From assembly GCA_046155505.1 (NCBI GenBank), contig JBJXFK010000191.1, forward strand, positions 1-32,717: a DNA stretch of 32,717 bases, in the 5' to 3' direction. A model generated the notes under the pieces. The model ran no database searches, was not told the origin of the DNA, and saw nothing but the letters and a program-made list of their open reading frames with translations. The translations under genes were made by a program, and so were the position numbers. Source of the DNA: JBJXFK01 sp046155505 (lineage in GTDB: Bacteria > Planctomycetota > Phycisphaerae > UBA1845 > Fen-1342). Shown piece by piece: positions 7,467-14,596 of the stretch; positions within the stretch are counted from its first letter, which is position 1, and each line of letters begins with the position of its first letter.

Positions 7467-7823
7467 ATGCGAATTGAACGAGAACTCATGCGCGGGGCCG
7501 GGCCGGTCGCCGTGCTCAAATTGCTCGAAAAGGGCGAGATGTACGGCTATGAACTGGTCGATGCCCTGTCCAAGCAGTCCGACGGCGTGCTGGCGATGGG
7601 GCAATCGACGCTCTATCCGATGCTCTACAACCTCGAAGCCAAGGGACTGATCGCCGGCACCGTGCGCGACACGCCCGCCGGCCGCGAACGCAAGTACTAC
7701 AAACTCACGTCGAAGGGTCGCGAGCGGCTGCGCGAGCAAACCAAACAATGGGAATCCGTCGCGCGGGCGATGCAGTCGATCGGCGTCGTGTCGCCGCGGC
7801 CCGCGACCGGAGGCCGAAAATGA
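7467..7823 (+). CDS. PadR-family transcriptional regulator
   Basis: The 118-residue winged-helix protein has typical PadR hallmarks: LLEKGEMYGYELVDAL, then GQSTLYPMLYNLEAKGLI (the recognition helix) and the wing GRERKYYKLTSKGRERL. PadR proteins usually repress their own operon and an adjacent membrane or transport gene in response to a ligand. The ATG at 7467 has GAGGG upstream; the longer open frame to 7302 crosses the promoter and operator. The stop overlaps the next gene by 4 bp (ATGA), so the two are translationally coupled. It lacks an extended C-terminal effector domain, consistent with the short PadR-s2 type found with HAAS-domain partners. Confidence 0.93.
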   Translation: MRIERELMRGAGPVAVLKLLEKGEMYGYELVDALSKQSDGVLAMGQSTLYPMLYNLEAKGLIAGTVRDTPAGRERKYYKLTSKGRERLREQTKQWESVARAMQSIGVVSPRPATGGRK

Positions 7824-9661
7824 GCACGCCGATGGAATCGCCAAAGCCGCGACCAAAGTGGTGGCGCGTGCTGCGTTCGCCGGTGGGCGCGTTGCTGCGC
7901 GGCCAGGTGGCCGAGCCGCGCGATCCGCAGCAGGTGCTCGACGCGTGCGCTCTGCCGACGCCGATTGCGGAGTTGATCCGTCGTGTCATTCGCGCCACGC
8001 GGCTGAAAAAACATGAGCAGGCCGACGTAGCGGCGGAACTCGCGGCCCACTTTCAGGACGGCCTCGATGCCGGCGCGCCGCCCGACGAGCTGATCGCCGC
8101 CTTCGGCGACGCGGCGATCGCGGCGAAGCTGATTCGCCGGGCAAAGATTCGCAATCGCTCGGCATTGTGGCATGCGACGCGCTTCATGGCCCGTGCGGTC
8201 GGCGTGACGTTTTGCGCGATGGTTGTCATCTATGTCGTGCTCCTCGTCCGCTTCGTCAGCGGCTCGCCGACGATTTCGCGCAACTATCTGGCCGAAATCA
8301 ATGCCCCGGTCGATCGCATTCCGGTCGAGCAGCGGGCATGGCCAAAGTGGCAGCAGGCGCTCCGCGCACTGCCGCCGATCAAACCCGCATCGACCGACGA
8401 CACGACTCAAGGGCCATTCTCGGATTATCGCCGTTCTCCGGAGCACATCGTCGAGTCGGCGCGGGCACTGTCCCTCGCGCGGGCAGCGGGCAAGCTCCCG
8501 CACATGGGCGTGAAGCTCAGCATCGGCGAACACGGCGATTTTCGGATCGACGATCGGTCGCGAAATGACATCGGCGCGGATTGGGTACTCGATCAGTCGC
8601 TCATCGGCGTGGTGATGCAGCCGCTCGGCGCGATGCGTTCGATCGCGCATGTGCTTTCGGCGGAAGCCGAAGCCGCGGCCGCGGCGGGAAAAGGCCCGCT
8701 CGCGGTTGAAAATATCGAGACGTTGGTCGCGCTCGCGACGCACACAGGCGAGTTGCCGACGCTGATCAGCGAACTTGTGTCGCTGGCGATCTACGCACTC
8801 GCGCTTCAGGCATGCGGCGACGTTTTGGCCAATTCGCCCGCCGCGCTGAGCGATCAGGACTTGGTACGGCTCTCGCATCGCCTGATCGCGTATCGCGAAG
8901 GCGAGATTCGTCCGAATTTGGCGGTCGAGCGCGTGTTTTTCAACGACATGGTGCAGCGGTTCTACACCGACGACGGCAATGGTGACGGACGAGTGGTCGG
9001 CGACTTGCGTTCCCTGGCAATGAGCCTGCAGACGTTGCAATTCCAGAGCGCGGGGGGGCGGTTCAACTTCGACGCTTCGATGCCGCTTGTGGCCGCGATG
9101 ACCGCAGGTCGGGCCGACATGGTGGCGAAATACAACGAACTGATGTCCGCGAGTATCGAAGAATCGCAGGTGCCGCTCTGGAAGAAGGGCGATTCCCGCG
9201 TGGATGAGATCCTGCGACCGATCAGCGAATCGCCGCTGGGGATGTCGCGCTACTGGCTGATCGGGTTGCTGTTTCCATCGCTGCAGCGCGCGTCGGTGCA
9301 CGGCGAGATAATTGTGCAGCAACGCGACGCGCTGCTGACCGCGATCGCGCTGGAGATGTACCATCGCCGAGACGCCCGCTATCCGGCGGACCTGACCGAG
9401 ATTTCGCCGACATTTCTGCCGTTTGTTCCGGTGGATCGATTTGACGGGTTCCGGTTGCGTTACAAAGTGGTCGACGGGCGTCCGCTGCTCTATTCAGTCG
9501 GTGCCGACGGCGACGATGACGGCGGACGCGCGCCGGCTTCTTACCGCGGGCAAACAGACATTCGCCGATGGTGGCCTCCCAAGGACCGCGAGATGATGTC
9601 TCCCGAGGCCGATGGGGACTGGTTGTTGTGGCCGCCGGTGCGAGTGGTGGCGACGCAGTAG
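7820..9661 (+). CDS. PadR-coupled membrane protein: HAAS-like domain, one TM helix, large extracytoplasmic part
   Basis: The 613-residue protein starts at the ATGA overlap with padR and has GGAGG just upstream. Residues about 50-108 (RRVIRATRLKKHEQADVAAE, a HFQDGLDAGAPPDELIAAFG segment, AAKLIRRAK) resemble the HAAS alpha-helical domain that accompanies PadR regulators. One TM helix follows at about 127-146. The remaining ~465 residues should lie outside the cytoplasm. Near the C-terminus (513-572), ARYPADLTEISP, FDGFRLRY and LYSVGADGDDDGG match the end of type II secretion major-pseudopilin-like domains common in planctomycetes. Likely the regulated partner of PadR; function unknown. A hairpin terminator follows. 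Confidence 0.8.
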   Translation: MSTPMESPKPRPKWWRVLRSPVGALLRGQVAEPRDPQQVLDACALPTPIAELIRRVIRATRLKKHEQADVAAELAAHFQDGLDAGAPPDELIAAFGDAAIAAKLIRRAKIRNRSALWHATRFMARAVGVTFCAMVVIYVVLLVRFVSGSPTISRNYLAEINAPVDRIPVEQRAWPKWQQALRALPPIKPASTDDTTQGPFSDYRRSPEHIVESARALSLARAAGKLPHMGVKLSIGEHGDFRIDDRSRNDIGADWVLDQSLIGVVMQPLGAMRSIAHVLSAEAEAAAAAGKGPLAVENIETLVALATHTGELPTLISELVSLAIYALALQACGDVLANSPAALSDQDLVRLSHRLIAYREGEIRPNLAVERVFFNDMVQRFYTDDGNGDGRVVGDLRSLAMSLQTLQFQSAGGRFNFDASMPLVAAMTAGRADMVAKYNELMSASIEESQVPLWKKGDSRVDEILRPISESPLGMSRYWLIGLLFPSLQRASVHGEIIVQQRDALLTAIALEMYHRRDARYPADLTEISPTFLPFVPVDRFDGFRLRYKVVDGRPLLYSVGADGDDDGGRAPASYRGQTDIRRWWPPKDREMMSPEADGDWLLWPPVRVVATQ

Positions 9662-9680
9662 CGATCGAGCGACCAACGTG

Positions 9681-9716
9681 GCATGGCTGCGGCCGTTCGG
9701 CAGCCATGCATTCTCC
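9681..9716 (+). terminator. Terminator after the padR operon
   Basis: A perfect 10-bp stem, GCATGGCTGC (9681-9690) with its complement at 9700-9709, has a 9-nt loop and a short ATTCTCC tail. It lies 20 bp after the operon's last stop. It also overlaps the upstream part of the open frame of the next gene, arguing for the later start there. Confidence 0.6.
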
Positions 9717-9769
9717 AGCGCGAGTGTACACTGTCGGTTGGTCATGAAACCGCGCAGTGGAGTCGGAAA

Positions 9770-10573
9770 GTGTTCGGACTATTCAAGGCAAAACCCCCGC
9801 CAACGAAGTGCCCGTCGAATCCCGGAGTCGGAGTCAGCGCGACAGTTGCCTTTGCGAACGGCGATCGAACCTGGACGGAGGAAATCGACGTCGTGCGCGT
9901 CGCCGCAGACGCACTCTCGAAAGCTGGGTTTGCTGTCCGAAGTCACAAGACCTGGTTGGAGCACCGTGAGAGTGCATTCAAGATTCTGCCCGAAATCGTG
10001 CAACTCCACGTGCTCGACGACGGCAGCATCCAGACCGTCTCGACGGTCCAATGTAATCACGCCGCTTTAGCACCGAACGGAACATTCGAATATCAGCACG
10101 CCGCGGGCAAGACCGTTGCGGACTCGCTGGCCAAGGGGTTCGAGCAGTGGGTGGCGATGGACTTCGTGACTCTGCTCGGCGCTTTGCAGCCGAAACCGAA
10201 GTCATGCACGACGTTAGCGTGGGCCAATTCGTCACTCGGGCGGATGCGTCGCGCGGTCTTGGGTCCGGTCGCGCACTTCAGGCAACAGCCGCTTCAGAAA
10301 ACCGGGCGTGCAGAAGTGGACGAACATGAATTCTGCCCGTGTTGCTTGCTGACGAAGTCGTATGAGACATTTCGCGAGTTGGTTGAAGGCGATCGTCTTT
10401 GTTGCTTGCGACTCTTCGCCGCTCGCGAGGTGGACGGAACACCACAGGCTGATTGCAGGGTGAACGGCGAGGACTGGGAACCGGGCATGCAAGCACTACG
10501 AAATTACGTCAACAGTTGGCCCGGCAGAGGCTACGAGTCTCGGAAACAGTACGTCGTGGTGCACACGATCTGA
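9770..10573 (+). CDS. DUF6348-like cytoplasmic protein
   Basis: From the GTG at 9770 the protein has 267 residues. GGAG lies 7 nt upstream and the start VFGLFKAK is typical of small cytosolic proteins of this kind. The open frame upstream to 9683 crosses the terminator hairpin. Blocks that recall DUF6348 are VQLHVLDDGSIQTVS, FEYQHAAGKTVADSLAKGF, EQWVAMDFVTLLGAL, a CPCC site (HEFCPCCLLTKS), RLFAAREVDG, DCRVNGEDW and a terminal SRKQYVV. The conserved FEYQH and C-x-x-C blocks are the basis; the family assignment is from memory and should be confirmed. No function is known. No operon partner on this strand; it converges on the two minus-strand genes beyond. Confidence 0.72.
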   Translation: MFGLFKAKPPPTKCPSNPGVGVSATVAFANGDRTWTEEIDVVRVAADALSKAGFAVRSHKTWLEHRESAFKILPEIVQLHVLDDGSIQTVSTVQCNHAALAPNGTFEYQHAAGKTVADSLAKGFEQWVAMDFVTLLGALQPKPKSCTTLAWANSSLGRMRRAVLGPVAHFRQQPLQKTGRAEVDEHEFCPCCLLTKSYETFRELVEGDRLCCLRLFAAREVDGTPQADCRVNGEDWEPGMQALRNYVNSWPGRGYESRKQYVVVHTI

Positions 10574-10696
10574 TTGGCGGCTCGGCGGGTTCGGCGTGCT
10601 CTACAAGTAGCGCGGTTGCGCGCGTCACGCGCGTTGAGTGACGCTTGTACGAACGGAGTTTTCGACGGCTCTGCCGATCGGCGAACGACGATGCAT

Positions 10697-10972
10697 CTAC
10701 TCCCGCGCTCGGCACCGCTTTGCGTCTCGGCTGATCAGCACCACCCCGCCGGCGATCGCAAGTGCCGAGATGATGCCAAAGCCGCCCAGCGGAAGCAGCG
10801 ATTTGGTCGTCGAGGTCGGCTGCCGATTCGGATGGGGATAACGCCCGAGCGAATCCGCCAAGAGGAACACCGCGCCCGAGGTGGCCAGCCCAATGAGGCC
10901 GAAAACGACCAGCACGAGGCCGAGCACCAGGCCCGATCGATCACGATGTTTGGGGTCGTTCTGTTTGGGCAC
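10697..10972 (-). CDS. Small two-TM membrane protein
   Basis: A GTG at 10972 gives a 91-residue protein with two hydrophobic helices (GLVLGLVLVVFGLIGLATSG and GFGIISALAIAGGVVLI) joined by a polar loop, with a basic end (RDAKRCRARE). The start is uncertain: GGAG lies 11 nt upstream and the frame is open to 11098, overlapping the end of the preceding gene. It lies 49 bp downstream of the HicB/DUF6714 fusion gene on the same strand and may share its transcript. No family recognised. The clean two-helix pattern is the main reason to believe it is real. Confidence 0.5.
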   Translation of the reverse strand: MPKQNDPKHRDRSGLVLGLVLVVFGLIGLATSGAVFLLADSLGRYPHPNRQPTSTTKSLLPLGGFGIISALAIAGGVVLISRDAKRCRARE

Positions 10973-11021
10973 GTTCTGAGAGACTCCGCAAACCGCTGCC
11001 GTCGGGCGGCGGGACCGACGT

Positions 11022-11744
11022 CTATTGCTCGCGCGGCAAGAATTGAGACCAATAACTATCGAACGCCTGAGCCCACCATTGGCGAGAGAGATCGCCATCC
11101 GAAATCAGGATCATGCAGCGAATGAACCGCGCGACGCAACTCCGCTGTGAATCGTCCAGCGCGGACCATTTGCTGAGTGCGTGGTCGTAGAGCTGGTTGT
11201 CCCGCGGCGGAAGCTCAAGATGGTCCTGGATGCCACAATCGAGACGCGTTCGCAGGCAGCGAATCATCGCCGCAGGCAGGTAGTATCGAAACCCGATCGC
11301 ATCGATGAACGACCAACCGCCCACGCCGCAATCCGGATTCCATTTCTCGTCTTTGACAAGGTCCGTCCAATGCAGCTCCGTGTCGTTCGCCCGCGCCTCA
11401 CGGCGTTCGAGTTCGGAGCCATACGCGTCAAGCACTTCGGTCTCCGACCAGGAAACGCCGCCTTCGCGCGTCACATCCGCGAACACCGAACGGATCTCCT
11501 CCTCCATCCGGTCGGCCTCGGCGATCAGTCGAAACGGCGGCTCACCACGGAGATTCGAATCGGTCAACTCGCGCGGGTCGACACCGAGCAGACCGGCGAT
11601 CGATTCGCGCAGCGACTGAAGGCACTCGGGATACGTCGGTCCGTTACCCGCCGCATCGGGGAGTTCCGCACACCAGCCGATGCACCAACCCTCGTCGCGC
11701 TCGAAATGCATATTGAGATCGCGCATGGACGATTCGACCACCAT
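11022..11744 (-). CDS. HicB-like domain fused to DUF6714-like domain
   Basis: The 240-residue protein begins with a HicB/UPF0150-type partial RNase-H-like fold (about 7-55): MHFERDEGWCIGWCAELPD, AAGNGPTYPECLQSLRESI. The rest, with SVFADVTREGGVSWSETEVL, ELHWTDLVKDEKW, WSFIDAIGFRYYLPAAMIR and late YWSQFL, matches the DUF6714 pattern (aromatic-rich, FxD..GFRxYLPA). HicB normally is the antitoxin paired with a small HicA toxin; no HicA is visible here. So this is either a domain fusion with a new role or a degenerate antitoxin reused as a binding module. Start ATG 11744 or the internal ATG at 11726; neither has a good ribosome binding site. Confidence 0.72.
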   Translation of the reverse strand: MVVESSMRDLNMHFERDEGWCIGWCAELPDAAGNGPTYPECLQSLRESIAGLLGVDPRELTDSNLRGEPPFRLIAEADRMEEEIRSVFADVTREGGVSWSETEVLDAYGSELERREARANDTELHWTDLVKDEKWNPDCGVGGWSFIDAIGFRYYLPAAMIRCLRTRLDCGIQDHLELPPRDNQLYDHALSKWSALDDSQRSCVARFIRCMILISDGDLSRQWWAQAFDSYWSQFLPREQ

Positions 11745-11847
11745 TCACGAGACAGTCTCGACGAGGCCGGCCTCAGACCCATCCGCGCTTGCACTGCGCG
11801 CTCAGGCCGAGATCACCCCGTTCATGTTATCCGACGTTTTCGCAATG

Positions 11848-11925
11848 CATGCCGACGGCGGAGTACCGCTCGTCGGCATGGCACCCGCGCCGTCGGTACG
11901 GCACGCGCGCCGTCGGCATGGCACC
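11848..11925. repeat. Hairpin merged with a 20-bp tandem repeat
   Basis: CATGCCGACG (11848-11857) pairs with CGTCGGCATG (11871-11880), with an inner GCGG/CCGC stem, giving a strong hairpin. The right arm is also the start of a 20-bp tandem repeat with 2.75 units (11871-11890, 11891-11910, 11911-11925; core CGTCGGCATGGCACC). This occupies the middle of the 305-bp gap between the minus-strand fusion gene and the TPR gene. Apart from the promoter at 12009-12030, nothing else is seen in the gap. Confidence 0.7.
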
Positions 11926-12008
11926 AGGCACCCCACACACCCGCGCCCAAAAGAAACAGCGGGGGCCGCTGTCCTCCAGCGCGCCCTACGCCTGCCCGTG
12001 CCGCTCTG

Positions 12009-12030
12009 CCGATGGTATATAATCCATCGG
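12009..12030 (+). promoter_or_regulatory. TATAAT -10 box enclosed in a palindrome, upstream of the TPR gene
   Basis: CCGATGG (12009-12015) and CCATCGG (12024-12030) form a perfect inverted repeat whose 8-bp spacer contains a consensus -10 box, TATAAT (12018-12023). No good -35 is seen at 17 bp. A regulator binding the palindrome would mask or activate the promoter. The gene starts 27 bp after the -10 box. Confidence 0.55.
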
Positions 12031-12049
12031 TCGAATTCGGAGGCAAACC

Positions 12050-13753
12050 GTGCGCGAAACTCGCCAGACATCGTGCTGCATCGGCCTGCTCGTCGTCGCC
12101 GCCGCTGCAACCGCGACCGCCCAAACGCAACTGCGCACCGACGGGCGGCTGTTCGATGCCAATACGCAGTTCGGCGGATCGGGCCGCGTCAACGACTCGC
12201 GTATCTATTCGCCGTTCACCGCCGGCAATCTGATCGCCAGCGGAAACGTGCGCGGCGGCTTGTCCCTGCGGAGCAATTCGCCGATCGGCGATCCGACCGC
12301 GTTCCGAGCCTCGCTCGGCAGCGATTCACTTTCGAATTTCATCCGCGACTCGGTCAGCACCGCGGACATCGGCGGCAACTACACCTATGGCGGCCTGCCG
12401 CGACCGCAGGCGTTTTATGACCCGTCGCGCGTCGCGCCGACCGCGGCGTATCTGAGCGGCACGACCGCCGGCGGCACCGCCAATCGCGGCTATGTGGCCG
12501 ACGCACGCTTCGCGCGGCCGGGGGCGCAGAATTTCGCCGGGCCGTCGGTGAATCAGATTCAGCCGCAACGCCTCGATACGCGCCTGCCCGGCAGCACGAT
12601 CGCCTCGCCCAAGGATTCGCTGTCGAGCAGCATCTTCGGCATCTCACGGCTGCGCGAGCCGACGGCGGCGAACGAAAATCTGGCGGATCGCAGCGTGACC
12701 GACGGCGGCAAAGCCGTGCCGTGGAACGAGCTGCCGCCGCCGGTGAGCCTCCGCGATAGTCAACCTTCGCCGACGCCGAGTGCGGCCCTGGATATGCGAA
12801 TCCGCCCGCAGAGCGTGGCGCAGCCGATTCAAACGATGGTCGGCCAGAAGAGTGCGACATCGACGAGCGATCTGGTCTCGCAACGCAATTTGGTCTGGGG
12901 CAAGCCGCCGCCGCCGAGCGCGACGCCGGGTTCGCCATCGCCGCTCGGGCAGACAACGCCGAGTGCGAGCGGTTCGCTGCTGCCGCGACCGCCGGCGGCG
13001 ACGAGCGTGTTGCCCGATGCGGACGTGTTCACGGACATGCAGCTTGCCATGCAGCTTCAGGACGACCCGGCAGCCGAGTGGTTCAGCGACATGCGGCGAA
13101 CGCAGGCCGCCAACCAGGGCGAGGGCGCAACCGAGATTCGGGCCGAACAGGAAGCCAGCGCGCAGGACGGGGCGGCGTTTGTCGAGCGCGTGATGTCGAG
13201 CAAAGTGCAGACGTTTGCCGGCAAGGCCGAGACGCCGCTGAATGACACGTTGCTCAAGGCTGAGGGGCTGCTGCAAATCGGGCAATACTACGATGCTGCG
13301 GGTTTGTACGAGCGGGCCTACATGATGGCTCCGACGAATCCGCTGCCGCTGATGGGCAAGGCGTATGCGTTGCTGGCCGCGGGCGAATATGCGTCGGCGG
13401 CGGATGCGCTGCTGCGCGGGCTGGATCGCTTTCCGGATATCACGCGGTTTGATATTGATATGAGTGCGATTCTGGGCGGCGGCGAAGTGGTGGATATTCG
13501 CCGGGCGGACATCATTCGTATTCTGGCACGCAACGAAGACGCGCGGCTGCGATTCCTGTTGGGGTATATCGAATATCACACGGGGCAAAAGTCGGCGGGA
13601 TTGGAAAATCTGACCAAGGCCGCCGAGAATGCCGAGAGCGGTTCGATCATTCGCCGGTATCCGAAGTTGTTGACGGGCGAGGCGCGCAGCGGTGCGACGA
13701 CGAAGCCGGCGGAAGCTGTGCCGGCGGTGGAAGCGCCGGAGCCGAATCCGTAG
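12050..13753 (+). CDS. Exported TPR-containing protein with proline/serine-rich linker
   Basis: The GTG start at 12050 has GGAGG 7 nt upstream. The 567-residue product has a signal peptide (CCIGLLVVAAAATATAQTQ). A long low-complexity region follows, rich in Ser, Pro, Gly and Asn (about 30-330), with GKPPPPSATPGSPSP and similar runs. From about residue 400 a TPR-like helical part begins: LLKAEGLLQIGQYYDAAGLY, ERAYMMAPTNPLPLMGKAYA, LLAAGEYASAADALLRGL. The ending is proline- and alanine-rich. TPRs mediate protein contacts, so a periplasmic scaffold is plausible. The stop codon TAG lies inside the palindromic repeat that follows. No specific family recognised. Confidence 0.85.
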   Translation: MRETRQTSCCIGLLVVAAAATATAQTQLRTDGRLFDANTQFGGSGRVNDSRIYSPFTAGNLIASGNVRGGLSLRSNSPIGDPTAFRASLGSDSLSNFIRDSVSTADIGGNYTYGGLPRPQAFYDPSRVAPTAAYLSGTTAGGTANRGYVADARFARPGAQNFAGPSVNQIQPQRLDTRLPGSTIASPKDSLSSSIFGISRLREPTAANENLADRSVTDGGKAVPWNELPPPVSLRDSQPSPTPSAALDMRIRPQSVAQPIQTMVGQKSATSTSDLVSQRNLVWGKPPPPSATPGSPSPLGQTTPSASGSLLPRPPAATSVLPDADVFTDMQLAMQLQDDPAAEWFSDMRRTQAANQGEGATEIRAEQEASAQDGAAFVERVMSSKVQTFAGKAETPLNDTLLKAEGLLQIGQYYDAAGLYERAYMMAPTNPLPLMGKAYALLAAGEYASAADALLRGLDRFPDITRFDIDMSAILGGGEVVDIRRADIIRILARNEDARLRFLLGYIEYHTGQKSAGLENLTKAAENAESGSIIRRYPKLLTGEARSGATTKPAEAVPAVEAPEPNP

Positions 13754-13822
13754 GGTGGGCATCGCCCACCATTTGCGACGATATTGAAACGATGCACGAA
13801 TGGTGGGCGGTACCCACCCTAC
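13750..13822. repeat. 73-bp palindromic GTAGGGTGGGC repeat, copy 1
   Basis: Terminal inverted arms at 13750-13773 and 13799-13822, of the form GTAGGGTGGGC...GCCCACCATT, flank a variable centre. Each arm itself contains a GGTGGGC/GCCCACC palindrome. The upstream gene's stop TAG is formed by bases 2-4 of the element. Other copies are at 14452-14523 and 31780-31852. It could act as a terminator or a MITE-like mobile remnant. Confidence 0.85.
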
Positions 13823-13834
13823 TGAGGGGTTTGC

Positions 13835-14407
13835 GTGAATCGACGGGTGGCGCTGCTGGGTATGGGTTTGCTGGCGCTGTGCCTGACCGGCTGCGCGACC
13901 GACGGTGATCGCGAGCAGCGGGCCTCGATGTCGCGCGTCGTCAGCGAACCCGACGCACAGCGCGTGCTCGGACGTGCGGCGGAGATTTTGCGACGCGAGT
14001 TTGGCCGCGTGACTATCGACGCGCCGGGGCGACGCATCAACACGCAGCCGATCGAATATCAATCGGCATCGGACAGCGGCACGGCCCGCGATTTTGTCGG
14101 GGCGAGATCGACGTTGCGGCGGGTCGCGACTTTCAACTGCGCGGCGCGCGGCGAAACGGTGCTGGTGCAACTTCGCGTCGACATCGAGCGCGAAGAATCG
14201 GATCGAATTCAGGCGCAGCCGCAGGAATCGGGGCGATTTGGCGATTCGCCGGGGCACACGCCGATCGAACGCGATGCGGGCGTGACGCGGGCGCAGAATC
14301 AGGCGTGGGTGTTTGTGAAGCGTGATCTGCGACTCGAACGGCTGCTGCTGGAAGAGTTGCAAGCGGTGTTTGAGCCGCCACCGGCGGAGAGTCAGCCGGC
14401 GCGGTAG
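13835..14407 (+). CDS. Predicted lipoprotein of unknown function
   Basis: The GTG at 13835 follows GAGGGG at good spacing. The 190-residue product starts NRRVALLGMGLLALCLTGC; the lipobox LTGC places the lipidated cysteine at residue 20, followed by ATD. The mature part is charged and predicted mixed alpha/beta, with ARDFVGARSTLRRVATFNC, then ETVLVQLRVDIEREE and WVFVKRDLRLERLLLEEL. No family recognised. It sits between two copies of the palindromic repeat and 81 bp after the TPR gene, so it may be in the same envelope-related unit. It would be a substrate of the Lgt/Lsp/Lnt pathway, whose last enzyme lies downstream. Confidence 0.8.
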   Translation: MNRRVALLGMGLLALCLTGCATDGDREQRASMSRVVSEPDAQRVLGRAAEILRREFGRVTIDAPGRRINTQPIEYQSASDSGTARDFVGARSTLRRVATFNCAARGETVLVQLRVDIEREESDRIQAQPQESGRFGDSPGHTPIERDAGVTRAQNQAWVFVKRDLRLERLLLEELQAVFEPPPAESQPAR

Positions 14408-14451
14408 GCGTAGCGATCGCGATGGAGCACTGCGGCCCTGCGCGGTATTTC

Positions 14452-14523
14452 GTAGGGTGGGCATTGCCCACCATTTCTCGCGCTTGCGAGGTGGCGACGA
14501 ATGGTGGGCGATGCCCACCCTAC
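14452..14523. repeat. 72-bp palindromic GTAGGGTGGGC repeat, copy 2, with adjoining module fragments
   Basis: The arms are GTAGGGTGGGC-TTGCCCACCATT and its complement, ending CCCACCCTAC. It is preceded at 14421-14451 by GATGGAGCACTGCGGCCC, a version of the block that begins the 6117 repeat. It is followed at 14528-14545 by GCTCGCGCTCGGGGTT, another dispersed module. Three different repeat modules therefore lie side by side in the 189-bp gap before glyA. Confidence 0.85.
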
Positions 14524-14596
14524 TTGCTTGCTCGCGCTCGGGGTTTAGATTTGTGAATCACACGCCGCGACGTTGCGGCTTAGATAAGGAACTGGA

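Noticed and set aside
7697..9364. Long open frame on the minus strand (555 codons)
   Set aside because: It is antisense to the PadR/HAAS genes, Arg/His-rich, and has no recognisable domain; an effect of high GC and codon bias in the real frame.
10574..11125. Plus-strand frame of 183 codons after the DUF6348-like gene
   Set aside because: No ribosome binding site or family signal; it overlaps a minus-strand frame with two clear TM helices and the end of the fusion gene.
12644..14518. Long minus-strand open frame (624 codons)
   Set aside because: Antisense to the TPR and lipoprotein genes, extremely Arg-rich, and it spans two palindromic repeats.
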